Positions 52,787-62,087 of a stretch of 64,000 bases of DNA are shown one piece after another (the first letter of the stretch is position 1; the number at the start of each line of letters is the position of its first letter). Position numbers and translations under genes: made by a program. This DNA is from Betaproteobacteria bacterium (lineage in GTDB: Bacteria > Pseudomonadota > Gammaproteobacteria > Burkholderiales > Rhodocyclaceae), in the NCBI GenBank assembly GCA_016234745.1, contig JACRAR010000030.1, positions 1 to 64,000 on the forward strand, read 5' to 3'. Under the pieces are notes generated by a model. That model did not search any database. It saw nothing but the letters and a program-made list of their open reading frames with translations, and was not told where the DNA came from.

Positions 52787-53945
52787 GGGGAAAGGAAAGC
52801 CGGATGCGGGTACCGCGATTGCTGCCGGGCTCGATGCACAATTCGCCGCCGAGCAGATGGGCGCGCTCGCGCATGATATTGAGTCCGAAATGGCCGTAAC
52901 GGGAATTCTCGCCGCAGGGCTCGCCGATGCCGACGCCGTCATCCTCGATCGTGAGATAACAGGCGCTCTTGTCGCGGTCGAGACGCAGACAGCCGTGCCG
53001 CGCCTTGGCATGCTTGACGATATTGACCAGCGCTTCGCGCGCGATGTGCAGGACCTGCAGCGACTGGTCCACCGAGAGGGCGGGTTCCGCCGTCGGCTCT
53101 TCCAGGCGCAGTTCGACACCGTTGAGTCCCTGCAGTTCGGTGATCGTTTCACGCAAGGCGGCAAGCAGACCATGCGGCTGCATGTTGCTGCGGAAATGGG
53201 TGATCAATTCACGCACCCGCGCATGTGCCACCGCCAGCGAGGCATCCAGTTCGCTCAGGTAGCTTGCGGCACGCTGAGCGTCGTGCCGGTCTATGGCATC
53301 ACGCAACAACGGCGTGCGCATGCGCATGCAGGCGATGTTCTGCGCCAGGGCGTCATGTATTTCGTTGGCGAGAATGCGCCGCTCCTCCTGCAAGGTGACG
53401 CGCAATTTTTCCTCGAGACGATGGGCGTTGGCCAGGGTCAGGCCGATCAGTTCGCTGAAGGAGGTCAGCAGCGCCGACAACTCCGTAGGCACTTTCGTCG
53501 AGGAGGGAAAGAAGAGACTGAGCACGCCGCAAGATTCTTTGTAGTCGCGCAAAGGGACAGTCAGCCGATTGAGGGTAGCGGCGCTCCCCGCCGGTACGAT
53601 CATTTCACAGCAGGCGCATTGCGTCGCTTCGACACGGGCCACATTTTCCGCCAGGGTCGTGCCGCAGCCGCCGCAAGACAAGTCAACGCGGCGCTTGTGT
53701 TGCCATAGGGAGGCGGGTACGCCGACGCTGGCAATCAGGCGCAACTCCTGGCGCAGCGGCTCGCGCCAACGAACTGTCGCCGCCAAGGCGTTGGTGTAGT
53801 CGGCAATCGCGCGCAACAGTGACTCGAGGGTTGGCAGGAATGCCGGATCTGCCGTGGAACCGTCCGGCAGTGTCGCTGAGAAAATTTTTGTCTCGGGCAT
53901 CAGCAACACCAATCGATCGAAAGAGGTGCCGAGCACCCCACGCAC
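52779..53945 (-). CDS. NarX-type soluble sensor histidine kinase with cysteine-rich GAF-like domain
   Basis: A 388-aa kinase as drawn from a GTG; ATG at 53900 (MPETKIFSATLP) is an alternative and the true start is unclear. It has no membrane helix. A GAF-like domain holds five cysteines (LSCGGCGTT, then TQCACCEM), a possible metal or redox site. Then HisKA_3 with EERRILANEIHDALAQNIAC and an HATPase domain (DDGVGIG, HFGLNIMRERA). Signal unknown; sulfur or redox state is an inference from position. Confidence 0.8.
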   Translation of the reverse strand: MRGVLGTSFDRLVLLMPETKIFSATLPDGSTADPAFLPTLESLLRAIADYTNALAATVRWREPLRQELRLIASVGVPASLWQHKRRVDLSCGGCGTTLAENVARVEATQCACCEMIVPAGSAATLNRLTVPLRDYKESCGVLSLFFPSSTKVPTELSALLTSFSELIGLTLANAHRLEEKLRVTLQEERRILANEIHDALAQNIACMRMRTPLLRDAIDRHDAQRAASYLSELDASLAVAHARVRELITHFRSNMQPHGLLAALRETITELQGLNGVELRLEEPTAEPALSVDQSLQVLHIAREALVNIVKHAKARHGCLRLDRDKSACYLTIEDDGVGIGEPCGENSRYGHFGLNIMRERAHLLGGELCIEPGSNRGTRIRLSFPHE

Positions 53946-54172
53946 GATCGCGCCGTTCGACGCCCAACAGCATCAGCCACTCGGTCCCCTCCTTATGTTG
54001 ACTGCTTTCTTTCATTCTAACCAACATTGAAGCGTCCTAGGCGGCAAACCCAGGCAAGCTAAATTGGAAGAACTTATTCACTCATTAAAAACTCCGTTTT
54101 CGAGTCAAATTCAACGGTGTTAGTCTATGCGCAAGTACAAAATCAAAATACAAATTCTTCGGGGAGAATTCG
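53946..54172 (+). promoter_or_regulatory. Upstream region of sat-aprBA
   Basis: About 227 bp between the sensor kinase and sat, AT-rich near 54060-54165. The sat ribosome binding site is GGGGAGAATTCG. No convincing -35/-10 pair was found by eye; a NarL-like regulator site would be expected here. Confidence 0.35.
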
Positions 54173-55387
54173 ATGGCATTGGTGAACCCTTACGGCGGCG
54201 GCAGTCTCAAGTCGCTGCTCCTGGAAGGCGCACAGCTTGCCGCCGAATTGAAACGCGCGGCTTCCCTGCCGAAAATCGCGGTCAGCTCGCGCGAAAAGGG
54301 TGACATCATCATGCTCGGCATCGGCGGCTTCACCCCGCTCGATGGCTTTATGACGCATGCCGACTGGCAGGGCGTATGCGACGGCATGAAAATGGCCAAC
54401 GGACTGTTCTGGCCGATCCCGATTACGCTGTCCACCGACACCCGCAGCGCCGATGCCATCCCGGTGGGTGGTGAAGTGGCGCTGCTCGACCCTGATGACC
54501 AGAGCATTCTCGCCACGCTGAAGGTCACCGAGAAATATGCCATCGACAAGTCGCACGAATGCATGATGGTGTTCAAAACGACGGATCTCGATCATCCCGG
54601 GGTCAAGATGGTAATGGAGCAAGGCACGGTCAATCTCGCCGGCCCGCTCAAGGTGCTGTCGCAGGGCGGATTCCCGGAAAGATACGGCGCGCTGTTCATG
54701 ACCCCTGCGCAAACCAGGGCTGTTTTCGAATCCTATGGCTGGAGCAAGGTCGCGGCGTTTCAGACGCGCAACCCGATGCACCGCTCGCACGAATACCTGG
54801 CCAAAGTGGCGATCGAAGTCTGCGACGGCGTGATGATTCATTCGCTGCTGGGCAACCTCAAGCCCGGCGACATTCCCGCCGATGTCCGCAGCGCGGCGAT
54901 CGCCGCCCTCACCGAGAAATATTTTGTGCAGAAGACCGTGCTGCAGGCCGGCTATCCGCTCGACATGCGCTATGCCGGCCCGCGCGAAGCGCTGCTGCAT
55001 GCGCTGTTTCGCCAGAACTACGGCTGCTCGCATCTGATCGTCGGCCGCGATCATGCCGGTGTGGGAAGCTATTACGGACCTTTCGACGCTCACCATATTT
55101 TCGAGCAAATACCGAAGAACTCGCTCGAAACCCAGCCGCTCAAGATCGACTGGACTTTCTGGTGCTACCAATGCGGCGGCATGGCTTCGGCCCGCACCTG
55201 CCCGCACGGCGAAGCACAGCGCCTGCTCCTGTCCGGCACCAAATTGCGCAAGCTGCTTTCTGAAGGCGACGAGGTTCCGGCGGAGTTCAGCCGTCCGGAA
55301 GTACTCGAAATACTGCGCGCTTATTACGCCGGGCTGGCCGAGCACGAGAAGGTTGAGGTCAAATTGTCCGGCCATTCGGCGCGCTGA
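54173..55387 (+). CDS. sat: ATP sulfurylase (dissimilatory)
   Basis: A 404-aa ATP sulfurylase converting APS and PPi to ATP and sulfate. Active-site motifs [16 protein letters not shown] and [13 protein letters not shown], plus the [13 protein letters not shown] zinc-type ligand set of dissimilatory Sat. Starts at ATG 54173. The next gene is aprB at a 47-bp gap. Confidence 0.95.
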   Translation: MALVNPYGGGSLKSLLLEGAQLAAELKRAASLPKIAVSSREKGDIIMLGIGGFTPLDGFMTHADWQGVCDGMKMANGLFWPIPITLSTDTRSADAIPVGGEVALLDPDDQSILATLKVTEKYAIDKSHECMMVFKTTDLDHPGVKMVMEQGTVNLAGPLKVLSQGGFPERYGALFMTPAQTRAVFESYGWSKVAAFQTRNPMHRSHEYLAKVAIEVCDGVMIHSLLGNLKPGDIPADVRSAAIAALTEKYFVQKTVLQAGYPLDMRYAGPREALLHALFRQNYGCSHLIVGRDHAGVGSYYGPFDAHHIFEQIPKNSLETQPLKIDWTFWCYQCGGMASARTCPHGEAQRLLLSGTKLRKLLSEGDEVPAEFSRPEVLEILRAYYAGLAEHEKVEVKLSGHSAR

Positions 55388-55434
55388 CGATTTCGTTTTG
55401 CCGTTTTGTAATTTTCACTAAAGGAGTAATAGCA

Positions 55435-55911
55435 ATGCCAACCTATGTACGCACTGAAAAATGCGACGGTTGCAAGGGCCAGGACAAGACCGCCTGCATG
55501 TACATCTGCCCCCACGACCTGATGAAACTGGATAAGGACGGTTCCGAAACCGGCCATGCAATGAAGGCCTACAACCAGGAGCCCGAGCAGTGCTGGGAAT
55601 GCTATTCCTGCGTCAAGATCTGCCCGCAGAATGCCATCGAAGTTCGCCACTATGCCGACATCGTGCCGCTGGGCGGCTCGGTCCAGCCCATGCGCGGTTC
55701 CGACAGCATCATGTGGACCATCAAGTTCAGGAACGGCACGATGAAGCGCTTCAAGTTTCCGATCCGCACGACCTCGGAAGGCTCGATTGATCCGTTTGGC
55801 GGCAAACCCATGCCGAAGATGGGCGAACTCAAGACTCCGGGCTTGTTCACCGGCAACGTGATGAATGGCTACCGCACCGGAAAATCAGAAGAACTGATCC
55901 GCGTCAAGTAA
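55435..55911 (+). CDS. aprB: Adenylylsulfate reductase, beta subunit
   Basis: A 158-aa AprB with two [4Fe-4S] clusters: CDGCKGQDKTACMYICPHD and CWECYSCVKICPQNA. It transfers electrons from AprA to the acceptor complex. ATG 55435 follows AAGGAGTAATAGCA. aprA is 22 bp downstream. Confidence 0.95.
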   Translation: MPTYVRTEKCDGCKGQDKTACMYICPHDLMKLDKDGSETGHAMKAYNQEPEQCWECYSCVKICPQNAIEVRHYADIVPLGGSVQPMRGSDSIMWTIKFRNGTMKRFKFPIRTTSEGSIDPFGGKPMPKMGELKTPGLFTGNVMNGYRTGKSEELIRVK

Positions 55912-55933
55912 GAATTCTTTAGGAGTAAATGAA

Positions 55934-57967
55934 ATGGCTCAAGGTACTTTCGACAATCCCGCAATCGTCGAGGAAGAACTCGACATTCTCCTGATCGGTG
56001 GCGGCATGGCTTCTTGCGGCGCCGCCTACGAGGTGATGCGCTGGGCCGATGCAGTCAAGGCAGAAACCGGCACAGAATTGAAAATCAAGCTGGTCGACAA
56101 GGCAGCGATGGATCGCTCTGGCGCAGTCGCCCAGGGCCTCTCGGCGATCAACACCTACATCGGCCCGGATCTCGATCCCGCCGATTATGCGCGCATGGTC
56201 TCCAATGACCTGATGGGCATTACCCGCGACGACCTGACCTATGATCTTGGCCGCGTTGTCGACGACTCGGTGCACCTGTTCGAGGAATGGGGCCTGCCGA
56301 TCTGGAAAACCGACGCCGACGGCGTGCGTCATGACGGCGCCGAGGCTCAACGCGAAGGCATGCCGGCGCTGAAGGACGGCGCCAAGCCGGTGCGCTCCGG
56401 CAAATGGCAGATCATGATCAACGGCGAGTCCTACAAGTGGATCGTCGCCGAAGCCGCCAAGAAGGCGCTGGGCCTTGCCCGCATCGAAGAACGGATCTTC
56501 ATCGTCAAGCTGGTCAATGACAAAAATGATCCATCGCGCATCGCCGGCGCGGTCGGCTTCTCGGTACGCGACAATACGATACATATCTACAAAGCCAAGG
56601 CGGTATTGCTCGCTGCCGGCGGCTGCGTCAATCTGTTCCGGCCGCGCTCGGTCGGCGAAGGCGCCGGACGTGCCTGGTATCCGGTATGGAATGCCGGCAG
56701 CACTTACGCCATGGCCGCCGAGGCCGGCGCCGAGATGACCATGATGGAGAACCGCTTCGTGCCGGCCCGCTTCAAGGACGGCTACGGCCCGGTCGGCGCC
56801 TGGTTCCTGCTGTTCAAGGCCAAGGCCACCAACGCCTACGGCGAGGACTACATGGTCAAGAACAAGGAAATGCTCAACGATTACCCGCCCTATGGACAGG
56901 CTGCCGTGCCGGCTTCCTGCCTGCGCAACCACCTCATGCTGCACGAGATGCGCGAAGGCCGCGGGCCGATCTACATGGATACGGTCACGGCGCTCGCCAC
57001 ACTGCGCGAGACCCTGACGCCGAAGGAGGTCAAGCATCTCGAAGCCGAAGCCTGGGAGGACTTCCTCGACATGTGCGTCGGCCAGTGCGGCATCTGGGTC
57101 GGCGAGAACATCGAGCCGGAGAAGAAGATGTCCGAGCTGATGCCAACCGAGCCCTACCTGCTCGGTTCGCATTCGGGTTGCTGCGGCATCTGGGTCTCCG
57201 GTCCCGAGGATCTCGGCGCACCCACCGCTGCCGATGGTGAACTCGACGGCGTGCCGGCGCATCTGCCGCGCGGCTGGAACTGGGGCTATCGCTCGATGAC
57301 CACGGTCAAGGGCCTGTTCACCGCCGGCGACGGCGTCGGCGCCTCCGGCCACAAGTTCTCTTCCGGCTCGCATGCCGAAGGCCGCCTGGCGGCCAAGGCG
57401 ATGGTCAAGTATGCCCTCGACAACAAGGACCTCAAGCTCGAGCTGGATACTCCCGCAGCGCAGCTTGCGGAAGAAATCTACAAGCCGGTGCGGACCTTCC
57501 TGGAGCACAAGAACTACAGCACCGCCATAGACGTCAATCCCAACTACATCACCCCCAAGATGCTGCAGATGCGCTTGCAGAAAATCATGGATGAGTATGT
57601 GGCCGGCTGCGCGACCTACTACAACACCAACGACAAGATGCTGGCGGTGGCTGGAGAGAAACTTGATTTGCTCAAGGAAGACTCGATGAAGATGCGCGCC
57701 AAGGACTTGCACGAACTGCTGCGCGCCTGGGAAAACTACCACCGCATCATCACCGCCGAGGCGCACATGAAGCATATCCAGTTCCGCGAGGAGTCGCGTT
57801 ACCCGGGCTTCTACTATCGCACCGACAAGAACTTCGTCGATGAGAAGAACTGGCATGTCTTCGTGAATTCGATCTACGACAAGAAGACCCACGAGTGGAC
57901 CTGCTTCAAGCGCAAGCATATCGACCTGGTGGACAAGTCGAAACTGTTCAAGGCTGCCGCGCACTGA
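55934..57967 (+). CDS. aprA: Adenylylsulfate reductase, alpha subunit
   Basis: A 677-aa flavoprotein that oxidises sulfite and AMP to APS. FAD motif ILLIGGGMASCGAAYEVM, then AVAQGLSAINTYIG and RHDGAEAQREGMPALKDG substrate-loop residues. Slightly longer than AprA of sulfate reducers. ATG preceded by TTTAGGAGTAAATGAA. Ends at a strong terminator. The 1027-aa antisense ORF over it is a shadow. Confidence 0.95.
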   Translation: MAQGTFDNPAIVEEELDILLIGGGMASCGAAYEVMRWADAVKAETGTELKIKLVDKAAMDRSGAVAQGLSAINTYIGPDLDPADYARMVSNDLMGITRDDLTYDLGRVVDDSVHLFEEWGLPIWKTDADGVRHDGAEAQREGMPALKDGAKPVRSGKWQIMINGESYKWIVAEAAKKALGLARIEERIFIVKLVNDKNDPSRIAGAVGFSVRDNTIHIYKAKAVLLAAGGCVNLFRPRSVGEGAGRAWYPVWNAGSTYAMAAEAGAEMTMMENRFVPARFKDGYGPVGAWFLLFKAKATNAYGEDYMVKNKEMLNDYPPYGQAAVPASCLRNHLMLHEMREGRGPIYMDTVTALATLRETLTPKEVKHLEAEAWEDFLDMCVGQCGIWVGENIEPEKKMSELMPTEPYLLGSHSGCCGIWVSGPEDLGAPTAADGELDGVPAHLPRGWNWGYRSMTTVKGLFTAGDGVGASGHKFSSGSHAEGRLAAKAMVKYALDNKDLKLELDTPAAQLAEEIYKPVRTFLEHKNYSTAIDVNPNYITPKMLQMRLQKIMDEYVAGCATYYNTNDKMLAVAGEKLDLLKEDSMKMRAKDLHELLRAWENYHRIITAEAHMKHIQFREESRYPGFYYRTDKNFVDEKNWHVFVNSIYDKKTHEWTCFKRKHIDLVDKSKLFKAAAH

Positions 57968-57984
57968 GGTTTTATGGTGTAATG

Positions 57985-58014
57985 ATTGGGCGCCTGCGGG
58001 CGCCCAATTTTTTT
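57985..58014 (+). terminator. Rho-independent terminator after aprA
   Basis: Stem ATTGGGCGCC (57985-57994) pairs perfectly with GGCGCCCAAT (57999-58008) around a TGCG loop, followed by TTTTTTT (58008-58014). It is 17 bp upstream of the next start codon. Confidence 0.92.
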
Positions 58015-58030
58015 CCGAGACAAGATCGAC

Positions 58031-58930
58031 ATGTCCAATTCCGCTATTCCTTTTCCGCAAAGCCCAGTCGTTCCTTCCCTGGTCGAGGGCAATCACGTCA
58101 TCCAGTTCCAGTGCCGCAAGGGCATCGATTGCTGGAACGCCTGCTGTTCCAACATCGATATTTCCCTGACTCCCTACGATGTAGTGAGGCTGAAGCGGCG
58201 CCTGGGTCTGACGTCCACCGAGTTCTTGCGCGACTACACCGTTCCCTATGAGATGGACAAGGACGATATCGCCAGCGTCAAGTTCCGGCCGGTGGACGGC
58301 GGCACCGCCTGCCGCTTCATGACGCCGGAGGGCTGCAGCGTTTACGCCGACCGGCCCACGGCCTGCCGCTATTACCCGGTTGCCTTGCTGTCGATGCGCA
58401 AGCAGGACGAGAGTGTTGACAAGGATTCCTACGCCCTCGTCAAAGAGGAGCACTGCCACGGCCATGCCGAGCCGGTCAAGATGTCTATCGACGACTACCG
58501 CAAGCAGCAAGGGTTGCCCGAGTATGACGACCTGGCGCGCGGCTGGCGCCAACTGGTGCTGAAGAAAAAATCTTCCGGTCCGAGCATCGGCAAGCCATCG
58601 CTGCGCAGCCGCCAGTTGTTCTTCATGGCCTGCTACGACATCGACGTGTTTCGCGAATTTGTCGGCAGCGAGTCCTTCACAAGTGTTTTCGACTTGCCGC
58701 CCGAAGAGAAAGAAAGCTTCAAGGACGATGTCGTCCTGCTGCAATTCGCGTTCCGCTTCCTCAAGCAGGTGCTGTTCGGCGAACAGACCCTCCCGCTCAA
58801 GGAGGAAGCGGCGCAGGCACGCCGGGAACAACTCAAGGCCAAGCGTTCGGAGGAAGAGCGCGAAGCCGCGGCACGCCTGCTGCGCGAGGAGGAAGGACCA
58901 ACCTCGGCAGCAGATGAGGGATTCGACTAA
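58031..58930 (+). CDS. YkgJ-type cysteine-cluster protein
   Basis: A 299-aa cytoplasmic protein with the YkgJ cysteine cluster: CRKGIDCWNACCSNI, then CRFMTPEGCSVYADRPTACR. These would bind a metal or iron-sulfur cluster. The C-terminal half is helical with a highly charged tail (AQARREQLKAKRSEEEREAA). It lies behind the aprA terminator with almost no promoter space. A role in Apr cofactor assembly is conceivable but not shown. Confidence 0.75.
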   Translation: MSNSAIPFPQSPVVPSLVEGNHVIQFQCRKGIDCWNACCSNIDISLTPYDVVRLKRRLGLTSTEFLRDYTVPYEMDKDDIASVKFRPVDGGTACRFMTPEGCSVYADRPTACRYYPVALLSMRKQDESVDKDSYALVKEEHCHGHAEPVKMSIDDYRKQQGLPEYDDLARGWRQLVLKKKSSGPSIGKPSLRSRQLFFMACYDIDVFREFVGSESFTSVFDLPPEEKESFKDDVVLLQFAFRFLKQVLFGEQTLPLKEEAAQARREQLKAKRSEEEREAAARLLREEEGPTSAADEGFD

Positions 58931-59040
58931 CCCACAGCCCAGGTAATTAGTAGAGGGCAGCGGGACATAACACAGCCCTGTTGCACCCCCTGCTAAATAC
59001 ACTCAAACGTCCAGATTTGGCGAGAGAGATTCGATGCCGC

Positions 59041-60282
59041 TCACAGCACTGTGAATTTCTCGGTGCATTCGTTGTAGCTCACCAGAATGTACCAGGCCAG
59101 CAGGGCGGCAAGCCCGACCAGCAGTGCCCAGCCCCAATTGCCCAGCATCAACGGGAAATACGCCTGGATACCCATTTGGGTCGAGACGGTCTCATCGATC
59201 ATCACCTCCTGCACCATCAGGCCGGATTTCTTGAGCAAGGCGTTGGAAATGGAACCGGACACGGCAAAGAAGAATGCCGCCACCCACAGCTTGAGATGGC
59301 CCTCGCCCATGCGCCACAAGGAACCGGAGGCGCAGCCGCCGGCGAAGATCATGCCGATACCGAATATCAACCCGCCCAGCAGGGAACCTATCCAGAAAGT
59401 CGGGGGAATACCGAGATAGGGGTCGATGAGTTTCTTCTCGATCAGCAGCGAGGCAATCGGCAGGCCAATCGCCAAGCCAAGGATGATGGCCTTGGTCATG
59501 TGGCCTTCTGCGGTCATGAAAGGCTCGCGGAAACAGCGTGCGAAACACAGTCGCGAACGGTGCATGATGAAGCCCAGGGCAAACCCGGCCAAGATCAGCA
59601 CGCCCCGAACTTCGAGCCGATCATTGCCCGAAATGTACCAATCCGTTGCCCAATACAGAATCGCCACGATCAAGCCCAGTCCCAGCAGCGGATAGGCGGA
59701 AAGCAGGGCGGCCGGCGGTTGCAGCGTGGGCGGCGCCTGCATGCCCCACTCGATGTGATCGAGAGTCCAAAGCAGGGCTTTCAGGCCGATGATGGCGCCG
59801 ACGATCAGTCCGGCCCACATCATCCAGCCTGCGGGAGAGGAATGCAGCACCGGGGTGAAGAAGCCGCCACTGGTGCAACCGCCGGCCATTGTCGCGCCGA
59901 GACCCATCAGGCAGCCCCCCACGGTTGCCCAAACGTATTCCAGTTTGGGTGGCCGGTTAATCTGAAACTGGCGCGACAGCAAAGCGGCGCAGAAGGCGCC
60001 CAGAACCAGGGTTATGTTCATCAGGGACATCCGGTGCATCAACAGGGTTTCCAGTTTCTGCGGCACGCCGATGAGGGGGCCGATGCCGATCAGGTTGTTG
60101 AAATAGTCGCCCCAAAGCTTGAGGCCGCCGTAAATACCCCAAAACAGACCGCTGACCATGAGGCCGATGATGATCAGAATCATCAGAACGGCGCCCAGAT
60201 AAGGAGACCACTCCTCGACAAATATTTCGTGATAGTCCCGTTTGAGACCCTCGATCCAGCAGGCACCCGCATCCGCACTCAT
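59041..60282 (-). CDS. YeeE/YedE-type sulfur-compound transporter, second copy
   Basis: A 413-aa paralogue of the gene at 23305: the two share SPYLG, MSLMNI, GGCTSGGFFTP, HRSRLCFAR-FREPFMT, and FAGGCASGSLWRMGEGHLKLW. Two repeats with conserved GGC cysteines as in TsuA. It follows the monohaem cytochrome and fccBA on the same strand and may deliver or remove sulfur compounds for them. No signal peptide; inner membrane. Confidence 0.86.
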   Translation of the reverse strand: MSADAGACWIEGLKRDYHEIFVEEWSPYLGAVLMILIIIGLMVSGLFWGIYGGLKLWGDYFNNLIGIGPLIGVPQKLETLLMHRMSLMNITLVLGAFCAALLSRQFQINRPPKLEYVWATVGGCLMGLGATMAGGCTSGGFFTPVLHSSPAGWMMWAGLIVGAIIGLKALLWTLDHIEWGMQAPPTLQPPAALLSAYPLLGLGLIVAILYWATDWYISGNDRLEVRGVLILAGFALGFIMHRSRLCFARCFREPFMTAEGHMTKAIILGLAIGLPIASLLIEKKLIDPYLGIPPTFWIGSLLGGLIFGIGMIFAGGCASGSLWRMGEGHLKLWVAAFFFAVSGSISNALLKKSGLMVQEVMIDETVSTQMGIQAYFPLMLGNWGWALLVGLAALLAWYILVSYNECTEKFTVL

Positions 60283-60295
60283 AACCTATCCTTTG

Positions 60296-60682
60296 TTAGT
60301 CGCAACTGGTCGGCGTGTCGCTATCCATGGCACCCCCAGTCACGAATGCCTTGACGTCCTCCATCAGTTCGGCGTCAGGAACTTCGGCGTACTTGGCGGC
60401 CGCCTGGTTTTTGGCCTTGATGCTGGCGCGGTATTCCTTGCTGAAGTAGTGCTTGACGGTGTCCTTGCCTTTGGCGTGCTTGTCGGTCTGCAGATAGGCC
60501 GTCCAATCCGCCTTGGTCTTGGTGTTGGGGGAGATGGGACCGCCGAGTTTTTCCATGTGGCAAACCGTGCAGACCATCCGGTAGTAAACGCGGCCACGCT
60601 TGGCATCGGCGGCTTGCGCGGTGATTGAAACAGCCACCGTTCCAAGCAACAGGGCGGTAGTCAGGGGTTTCATCAGTTTCAT
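60296..60682 (-). CDS. Monohaem cytochrome c, periplasmic
   Basis: A 128-aa exported protein with signal MKLMKPLTTALLLGTVAVSITAQA (cleavage near AQA-AD) and one haem site CTVCH. ATG 60682 is preceded by AGGAGAGTTGTC. Located 67 bp after fccB and 13 bp before the YeeE/YedE gene. It may accept electrons from FccAB, but FccA already provides two haems, so its role is uncertain. Confidence 0.8.
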   Translation of the reverse strand: MKLMKPLTTALLLGTVAVSITAQAADAKRGRVYYRMVCTVCHMEKLGGPISPNTKTKADWTAYLQTDKHAKGKDTVKHYFSKEYRASIKAKNQAAAKYAEVPDAELMEDVKAFVTGGAMDSDTPTSCD

Positions 60683-60749
60683 GACACAACTCTCCTCATT
60701 GAGCACAGCGCCGCCAAGCTGCTTGCGCAGACGGGCGGCGCTGGTTAAC

Positions 60750-62072
60750 TTAGCCAAACATTTCCGTAGTGATATTTTTCAGCCAGCTCTTGGCATGGGC
60801 AACCTCGATCTTGCGGAATGCCGGAGAAACATCAATCGGCGAGACGCCGCCCGAATTGGGCACTTCAACCAGTTGCCCATCTTTCACCTGGTAGATGGCC
60901 GTCACCGAAATGCCATGCTCGGGCGTAATCAGGCTGTAACAGGCGTTGAGGTAGGCCGGTTCGTCCGGGTCTACTCCGCGCAGCGAGGCGATGATCGCCG
61001 CTACGGCGACTTTGGCCTGGGAGTTGGCGGCGTATCCTGACTTCGGCATGGCGCCGCCGACGCAGGCATCGCCGATGACATGGACATTCTTGTGCATGGT
61101 CGACTCGAAAGTCTTGAAGTCGACCGGACACCAGCCCTTGGGGTTCACCAGCCCTGTGGTGTGGGCGATCTTGCCGGCATGTTGCGGCGGGATGACATTC
61201 AGCACATCGGCCTTGAACTCCTTGCCGACCACGGACATTGCCGTGCGCGTGGCCGCGTTGATGGCGTCAATCTCGCCGCCCTTGGAGGCCGGCACCCACT
61301 CGATCATGCTGCCATACTTCTCTTTGCTGCTTTCGCTGATGATGTCGCCATAATGTTGCGTCCAGCCTTGCAGGAACAGCCCCTGCTTGGAGAACTTGTC
61401 CTTGGCGTCGAGCAGGATGATCTTGGAGCGCGGCTTGTTCTGCTTGAGGTAGTGGGCGATCAGCGCCGCACGCTCATAGGGTCCGGGGGGGCAGCGGAAG
61501 GGGTTGTCCGGAACGGTGATGATGACCACGCCGCCGTCCTTCATGTCCTTGATCTGGTTTGCCAGCAGCGTGGTCTGCGGCCCGGCTTTCCATGCATGGG
61601 GAATGGTCTGGCTGGCTTCCTCGTCATAGCCCTTGATCGCGCCCCACTTGAAATCCACACCCGGAGAAACAATGACCCGGTCGTAATCGAAGCTCTTGCC
61701 GCCGCTGATCATCACCTTTCTGGCCTGCGGGTCGATGGCTTCGACGGTGTCATGAACCACGGTGATGCCGCGCCGGGCCAAGCCCTCATAGCCGAAGGTC
61801 AGATGCTCGATGTTCCCCAGGCCAGCCAACACTTCGTTGCTCAAAGGGCAGGAAACGTAGCGCTTGTTTTGCTCGATCAACACCACCTCCAGTCCCGGTT
61901 CCGCCATCTTGAGGTATTTAGCCGCGATGACGCCGCCATAACCGCCGCCGACCACAACGATCTTGGCTTTGACCGCCGCACCTGCACGCAGGCTGATCCC
62001 CATGCCCATGGCCGCAGCCAGAGAGACGCCGCTCACGCTCTTGATGAAATTTCTTCTGTTCGAATTTGTCAT
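60750..62072 (-). CDS. fccB: Flavocytochrome c sulfide dehydrogenase, flavoprotein subunit
   Basis: A 440-aa periplasmic FAD enzyme oxidising sulfide to sulfur. Twin-arginine-type signal NRRNFIKSVSGVSLAAAMG, FAD motif KIVVVGGGYGGVIAAKYL, redox Cys in RYVSCPLSNEV and another in NPKGWCPVDF. The C-terminal FCSD domain ends KSWLKNITTEMFG. 15 bp after fccA. Confidence 0.94.
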   Translation of the reverse strand: MTNSNRRNFIKSVSGVSLAAAMGMGISLRAGAAVKAKIVVVGGGYGGVIAAKYLKMAEPGLEVVLIEQNKRYVSCPLSNEVLAGLGNIEHLTFGYEGLARRGITVVHDTVEAIDPQARKVMISGGKSFDYDRVIVSPGVDFKWGAIKGYDEEASQTIPHAWKAGPQTTLLANQIKDMKDGGVVIITVPDNPFRCPPGPYERAALIAHYLKQNKPRSKIILLDAKDKFSKQGLFLQGWTQHYGDIISESSKEKYGSMIEWVPASKGGEIDAINAATRTAMSVVGKEFKADVLNVIPPQHAGKIAHTTGLVNPKGWCPVDFKTFESTMHKNVHVIGDACVGGAMPKSGYAANSQAKVAVAAIIASLRGVDPDEPAYLNACYSLITPEHGISVTAIYQVKDGQLVEVPNSGGVSPIDVSPAFRKIEVAHAKSWLKNITTEMFG

Positions 62073-62087
62073 GACAGTGCTCCCTTC

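Noticed and set aside
55919-59002. 1027-aa minus-strand ORF over aprA and the YkgJ gene
   Set aside because: Antisense to AprA and the cysteine-cluster protein; composition is a mirror of their codons.
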